Source of the DNA: DASQQQ01 sp036390995
Lineage (GTDB): Bacteria; Actinomycetota; UBA4738; HRBIN12
NCBI GenBank assembly: GCA_036390995.1
Contig: DASWAT010000110.1
Location: 1 to 8,287, forward strand
Reading direction: 5' to 3'
DNA: 8,287 bases
Shown: in pieces, positions 5,760 to 8,287 of the stretch
Numbering within the stretch: the stretch's first letter is position 1
Layout: each line of letters starts with the position of its first letter
The notes under the pieces: generated by a model
Told to the model about the DNA's origin: nothing
What the model saw: only the letters and a program-made list of their open reading frames with translations
The model's database searches: none
Translations under genes and position numbers: made by a program

Positions 5760-6665
5760 TCAGTCCTCGCGCGGCTCGGGGGGCTCGCGGGTGAGGGTGC
5801 GGTCGAGCTCGGCGTAGGCGTCGTAGTCGATGAGCGCGTAGAGCTCGTCCCGCGTCATCATGCGGCCAAGCCACGCGTCCTGGCTGCCGGCCGCGATCAG
5901 GTCGGTGAAGAAGGCCTCCACCGCCCGGGCCGCAACCCTCGCCGCCGAGACCGGGAAGATCACGATCCGGTAGCCGAGCTCGTGCAGCCGGGCCGCCGTG
6001 AGCAGCGGTCCCTTCCCGAACTCGGTCACGTTCGCGAGGAGCGGGCCGGGGACCGCGGCGGCGTACGCCGCGAACTCGTCCTCGCTCTCGAGGGCCTCGG
6101 GGAAGATCACGTCGGCGCCGGCCTCCCGGTAGGCCAGGCCACGGCGGATTGCCTCGTCGAGCCCGTGCGTGGCGCGGGCGTCGGTCCGCGCGATCACTAC
6201 GAGGTCCTGCCGGGCGGAGGCCGCCGCCGCGACCTTCTCGGCCATCCGCTCGGTCTCCACGACGTGCTTGCCCTCGAGGTGGCCGCAGCGCTTCGGGTCC
6301 ACCTGATCCTCGATCTGGATCGCCGCGCTCCTGGCCCCCTCGAACTCGCGCACGGCACGCATGACGTTGAGCGGTCCGCCGAAGCCGGTGTCGGCGTCGA
6401 CGATCAGCGGGATGCGGGTCACCCGGACGATCTGCCGGGCGTTCCGCTGGATCTCGTCGAGCGTGAACAGGCCCACGTCGGGCAGCCCCATGGAGGCCGA
6501 GAACGCGGCGCCGGAGAGGTAGATGGTCCGGGCGCCCGCCTCCTTGGCGAGGAGTGCGGTGAGCCCGTTGAACACGCCGGGCGCGAGGATCGGCTCACCG
6601 GCCTCGAGCATGGCGCGCAGACGCTTGGCGGGATGCTCGTTCGGATCGGGGGTGAGCCAGGTCAT
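5760..6665 (-). CDS. prpB: 2-methylisocitrate lyase (isocitrate lyase/PEP mutase superfamily)
   Basis: This 301-residue cytosolic enzyme should split 2-methylisocitrate into pyruvate and succinate, the last step of the methylcitrate cycle for propionyl-CoA. It has the superfamily's TIM-barrel motifs: YLSG (49-52), Mg-site acidic residues in VDAD (89-92), IED (118-120), the catalytic KRCGH loop with Cys127, ARTD (159-162), FPEA (188-191) and ANVTEFG (211-217). Phe188 before PEA and the C-terminal TRDELY...DY block resemble E. coli PrpB (296 residues) rather than classical isocitrate lyase, which is much longer. Oxaloacetate decarboxylase or a phosphonomutase is less likely given KRCGH and the prpD partner. 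ATG at 6665 is chosen because it shares ATGA with the prpD stop and has GGGAGG four bases upstream. The same frame stays open far upstream, but that part is shadow sequence inside prpD. Confidence 0.88.
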   Translation of the reverse strand: MTWLTPDPNEHPAKRLRAMLEAGEPILAPGVFNGLTALLAKEAGARTIYLSGAAFSASMGLPDVGLFTLDEIQRNARQIVRVTRIPLIVDADTGFGGPLNVMRAVREFEGARSAAIQIEDQVDPKRCGHLEGKHVVETERMAEKVAAAASARQDLVVIARTDARATHGLDEAIRRGLAYREAGADVIFPEALESEDEFAAYAAAVPGPLLANVTEFGKGPLLTAARLHELGYRIVIFPVSAARVAARAVEAFFTDLIAAGSQDAWLGRMMTRDELYALIDYDAYAELDRTLTREPPEPRED

Positions 6666-8053
6666 CGGTCCTCCCGCTCGCTGAGGGCGTCGCAGAGCGG
6701 CGCCAGGTCGGGCTCCTCGGGCAGGCTCCACACCAGGTCGGCCACGCGCTCGGCGCGCTCGGGCGACCAGCGCTCGGCGACGTTGGCCCGGAACTTGGCC
6801 ACGACGTCCTCGTCGCTCATCGGGTTGCGGGCGTGGCCGAGCGGGAACCGGACCTCGCGGACGTGGGTCGCGCCGTCCGCGGTGATCACGGTGATGCGGT
6901 TCGGGATGCCCTCGGGGTAGCCCTGCGTGAGCTGGGGGTCCTCCTCGACGGTGGTGCGCTCGCGGAGCAGCTCGAGGGTGTCGGAGCGCCGGATCCGATC
7001 GAGCTCGAACGTCCGCCGGGTTACCTCTCCGTCCTGGAGGGCGGCGCACACGATGTACTGGATCGAGTGGTCGGCGGTCTCGCGCGTGGTCGGGTCCCAC
7101 TTCTCCGGGTCCTTCGCGATGATGTCGTACGCGGCGCGGAACGTGTCGATCCGGACCCGGTCGATCGCCGACGGGTCGCGGAGCTCGGCGCGGAGCTGTA
7201 GCGCCGCGTCGACCGCGCTCTGCGCGTGGTACTCGACCGGCCACCGCTTCACGTATGTATCGAGGATCGCTCGCGGCGGCTCGTGGGTCCGGAACGGGTC
7301 GAGGATCCGCTCGTCGAACCCCTCGCCCCCGAGGAGCTGCCGGAAGAACCCCATCTCGCCCTCGAACGGGCGGTTCGGGCCGGTCATGCCGGCCTCGGCC
7401 ACGAGCGCCGCGAAGAGCGCGGTGCGTCCGGCCTCGGCCGCGGCGGCGCCCTTCCACATCGAGAGCTCGCCGGCGCGCGTCTCGCGCATCGCGGCGTGCG
7501 GGACCACCGCGATCGACAGCGCCTGCTCGATCGCCTCGACCGGCAGGCCGAGCATCGCGGCCGCGGGGCCCGCGACGCCGATGCTCACGTAGTTCACGTG
7601 GTCCCACCGATGCTCGCGCAGGCTGGCCGCGTCACAGAGGGTGACCGCGAGCTCGTATGCCGTGGCCACGGCGGTGAGGAAGGTGCGCGGGGAGAGGTGC
7701 CGCCGCTCGGCGAGCGCGAGGAGCGGCGGGACCATGTCGCTCGGGTGGAGCGGCTCCTTCGAGAGGTACGTGTCGTTGAAGTCCAGGGCGCGCACGGCGA
7801 CGGCGTTCGCGAACCCGGCCGCCTCGAGGGTGGATCTCCCGGCCGTTCCCCAGACCGTCCCGCCGTCCGGATCGGGCTGGCCCTGTGCGTACGTGCGGGC
7901 CGCGCTCGGAGCCGCCTCGTCGAACCCGGCGACCGCCACCCCGATCGAGTCGAGGATCCGTCGTTGCACCTCGTGAACGGTCTCGTCGGGGAGGCGGTCC
8001 CACGTCACCGCGCGCGCGTAGCTCGCGAGGAGCCGGCTGATCCGATCCGACAC
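6662..8053 (-). CDS. prpD: 2-methylcitrate dehydratase, MmgE/PrpD family
   Basis: This cofactor-free dehydratase should convert 2-methylcitrate to 2-methyl-cis-aconitate. From GTG 8053 it has 463 residues, near the 480 or so usual for PrpD. Family motifs are LDFNDTY (90-96) followed by HPSD (103-106), VEYHAQSAVDAAL (273-285), DHSIQY (328-333) and PLGHARNP (404-411). All are recognisable in E. coli PrpD. The start is chosen for the AAGGAGGAGG ribosome binding site just upstream. The frame is open back to an ATG at 8140, but that would add 29 Arg-rich residues, swallow the Shine-Dalgarno sequence and fill the whole spacer up to purE. The stop overlaps prpB by ATGA, so the two are probably translationally coupled. 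MmgE/PrpD proteins also include enzymes acting on other tricarboxylates; the prpB partner makes the methylcitrate role the best reading. No prpC lies nearby. Confidence 0.86.
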   Translation of the reverse strand: MSDRISRLLASYARAVTWDRLPDETVHEVQRRILDSIGVAVAGFDEAAPSAARTYAQGQPDPDGGTVWGTAGRSTLEAAGFANAVAVRALDFNDTYLSKEPLHPSDMVPPLLALAERRHLSPRTFLTAVATAYELAVTLCDAASLREHRWDHVNYVSIGVAGPAAAMLGLPVEAIEQALSIAVVPHAAMRETRAGELSMWKGAAAAEAGRTALFAALVAEAGMTGPNRPFEGEMGFFRQLLGGEGFDERILDPFRTHEPPRAILDTYVKRWPVEYHAQSAVDAALQLRAELRDPSAIDRVRIDTFRAAYDIIAKDPEKWDPTTRETADHSIQYIVCAALQDGEVTRRTFELDRIRRSDTLELLRERTTVEEDPQLTQGYPEGIPNRITVITADGATHVREVRFPLGHARNPMSDEDVVAKFRANVAERWSPERAERVADLVWSLPEEPDLAPLCDALSEREDR

Positions 8054-8056
8054 CTG

Positions 8057-8066
8057 CCTCCTCCTT
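8057..8066 (-). promoter_or_regulatory. Strong ribosome binding site that fixes the prpD start at GTG 8053
   Basis: Read on the - strand this is AAGGAGGAGG. It is a near-ideal match to the anti-Shine-Dalgarno sequence, with AAGGAGG six bases before the GTG. No other candidate start in this frame has such a site. Confidence 0.7.
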
Positions 8067-8096
8067 CGACCGCGTCCCGGCGCCCGGCTCCTGCAG

Positions 8097-8106
8097 AATC
8101 TACACT
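8097..8106. promoter_or_regulatory. Possible overlapping divergent -10 boxes for prpD and purE
   Basis: In the 89-bp spacer between prpD and purE, TACACT (8101-8106, + strand) and TAGATT (8102-8097, - strand) both fit TAnnnT and overlap by two bases. This AT-richer patch stands out in a very GC-rich spacer. Neither has a convincing -35 at 16-18 bp, so this is a weak call. If real, purE and prpD would have leaders of roughly 30-40 nt and compete for polymerase. Confidence 0.22.
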
Positions 8107-8142
8107 GCCCCCGGCGGACGCCGAGACGAGAGGACGACACGG

Positions 8143-8287
8143 GTGCAGCCCTTGGTGGGTGTGGTGATGGGGTCGACGTCGGACTGGGAGACGGTCAAGC
8201 ACGCCACCGACACCTTGACCGAGCTCGGCGTGCCGTTCGAGGCGAAGGTGCTCTCGGCGCACCGCACGCCCGACCGGCTGGCGGAGT
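8143..8287 (+). CDS. purE: N5-carboxyaminoimidazole ribonucleotide mutase, class I PurE (3' end outside window)
   Basis: The first 48 codons are present and run off the window edge; the full protein is usually about 160-170 residues. The enzyme rearranges N5-CAIR to CAIR in de novo purine synthesis. The N-terminal strand VGVVMGSTSDW contains the phosphate-binding GSxSD loop (residues 10-14), and SAHRTPDRL (38-46) holds the active-site His40. The DW after GS and the SAHRTP form are typical of class I PurE, which works with PurK, so purK is expected elsewhere. GTG 8143 is preceded by GAGAGG (8128-8133) at nine bases and puts the first strand at the usual place. It is divergent from prpD and functionally unrelated to it. 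Confidence 0.95.
   Translation, partial: MQPLVGVVMGSTSDWETVKHATDTLTELGVPFEAKVLSAHRTPDRLAE

Noticed and set aside
4274..5794. A 506-codon + strand frame overlapping the decarboxylase
   Set aside because: It is a frame shadow with Arg/Pro/Gly-rich translation and no recognisable motif; the decarboxylase frame carries the PLP-site residues.
6666..7607. Possible N-terminal extension of prpB, whose frame is open back to 7607
   Set aside because: This part lies inside prpD and reads as an Arg-rich shadow. The ATGA junction, ribosome binding site and match to PrpB length all place the start at 6665.
8054..8140. ATG at 8140 as the prpD start
   Set aside because: It adds an Arg/Cys-rich stretch unlike PrpD N-termini and leaves no room for a promoter before purE; the strong AAGGAGGAGG before GTG 8053 decides the start.
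7226..8167. A 313-codon + strand frame opposite prpD
   Set aside because: It is antisense to a gene with clear PrpD motifs, would cover the purE start in another frame, and has no family resemblance.
1..8287. Mobile element, CRISPR, tRNA, phage or defence system
   Set aside because: I saw no direct-repeat array, no tRNA-like cloverleaf, no transposase or integrase motif, and every large gene has a metabolic or transport assignment.

Overview
The window is a gene-dense stretch of very GC-rich bacterial DNA with several GTG starts, strong GGAGG-type ribosome binding sites and short spacers. This suits a high-GC lineage such as an actinobacterium or a related environmental group. No ribosomal RNA or lineage marker is present, so the taxonomy is inference. 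I see no tRNA, rRNA, CRISPR array, transposase or other mobile element.

Left edge (1-192): the last 63 codons of a + strand gene, most like the C-terminal end of an M1-family aminopeptidase. The next 164 bases hold a clear sigma-70-like promoter (TTGACA, 17 bp, TACCGT). A perfect 7+2+7 palindrome covers its -10 and start site and looks like a repressor operator.

Central + strand operon (357-5726): four closely spaced genes. They encode 5-carboxymethyl-2-hydroxymuconate semialdehyde dehydrogenase (HpaE), a LigB-type class III extradiol dioxygenase of the HpaD type, an APC-superfamily amino acid or amine permease, and a PLP-dependent group II aromatic amino acid decarboxylase. HpaD opens the ring of homoprotocatechuate (3,4-dihydroxyphenylacetate) and HpaE oxidises the resulting semialdehyde. 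The transporter and decarboxylase suggest that an aromatic amino acid such as DOPA or tyrosine, or its amine, feeds this meta-cleavage route. The oxidation steps linking amine to homoprotocatechuate, and the later hpaF/G/H/I steps, are not encoded here. A palindrome overlapping the decarboxylase stop codon may end transcription between the convergent operons.

Right - strand operon (8053 down to 5760): prpD (2-methylcitrate dehydratase, MmgE/PrpD family) and prpB (2-methylisocitrate lyase) overlap by ATGA. They are two steps of the methylcitrate cycle for propionyl-CoA. Methylcitrate synthase (prpC) and a regulator are absent from the window.

Right edge (8143-8287, +): the first 48 codons of purE (class I N5-CAIR mutase), divergent from prpD across an 89-bp spacer.

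Most of the window is recognisable metabolism. The most distinctive point is the operon that joins amino acid uptake and decarboxylation to homoprotocatechuate ring cleavage, with its operator-like promoter.
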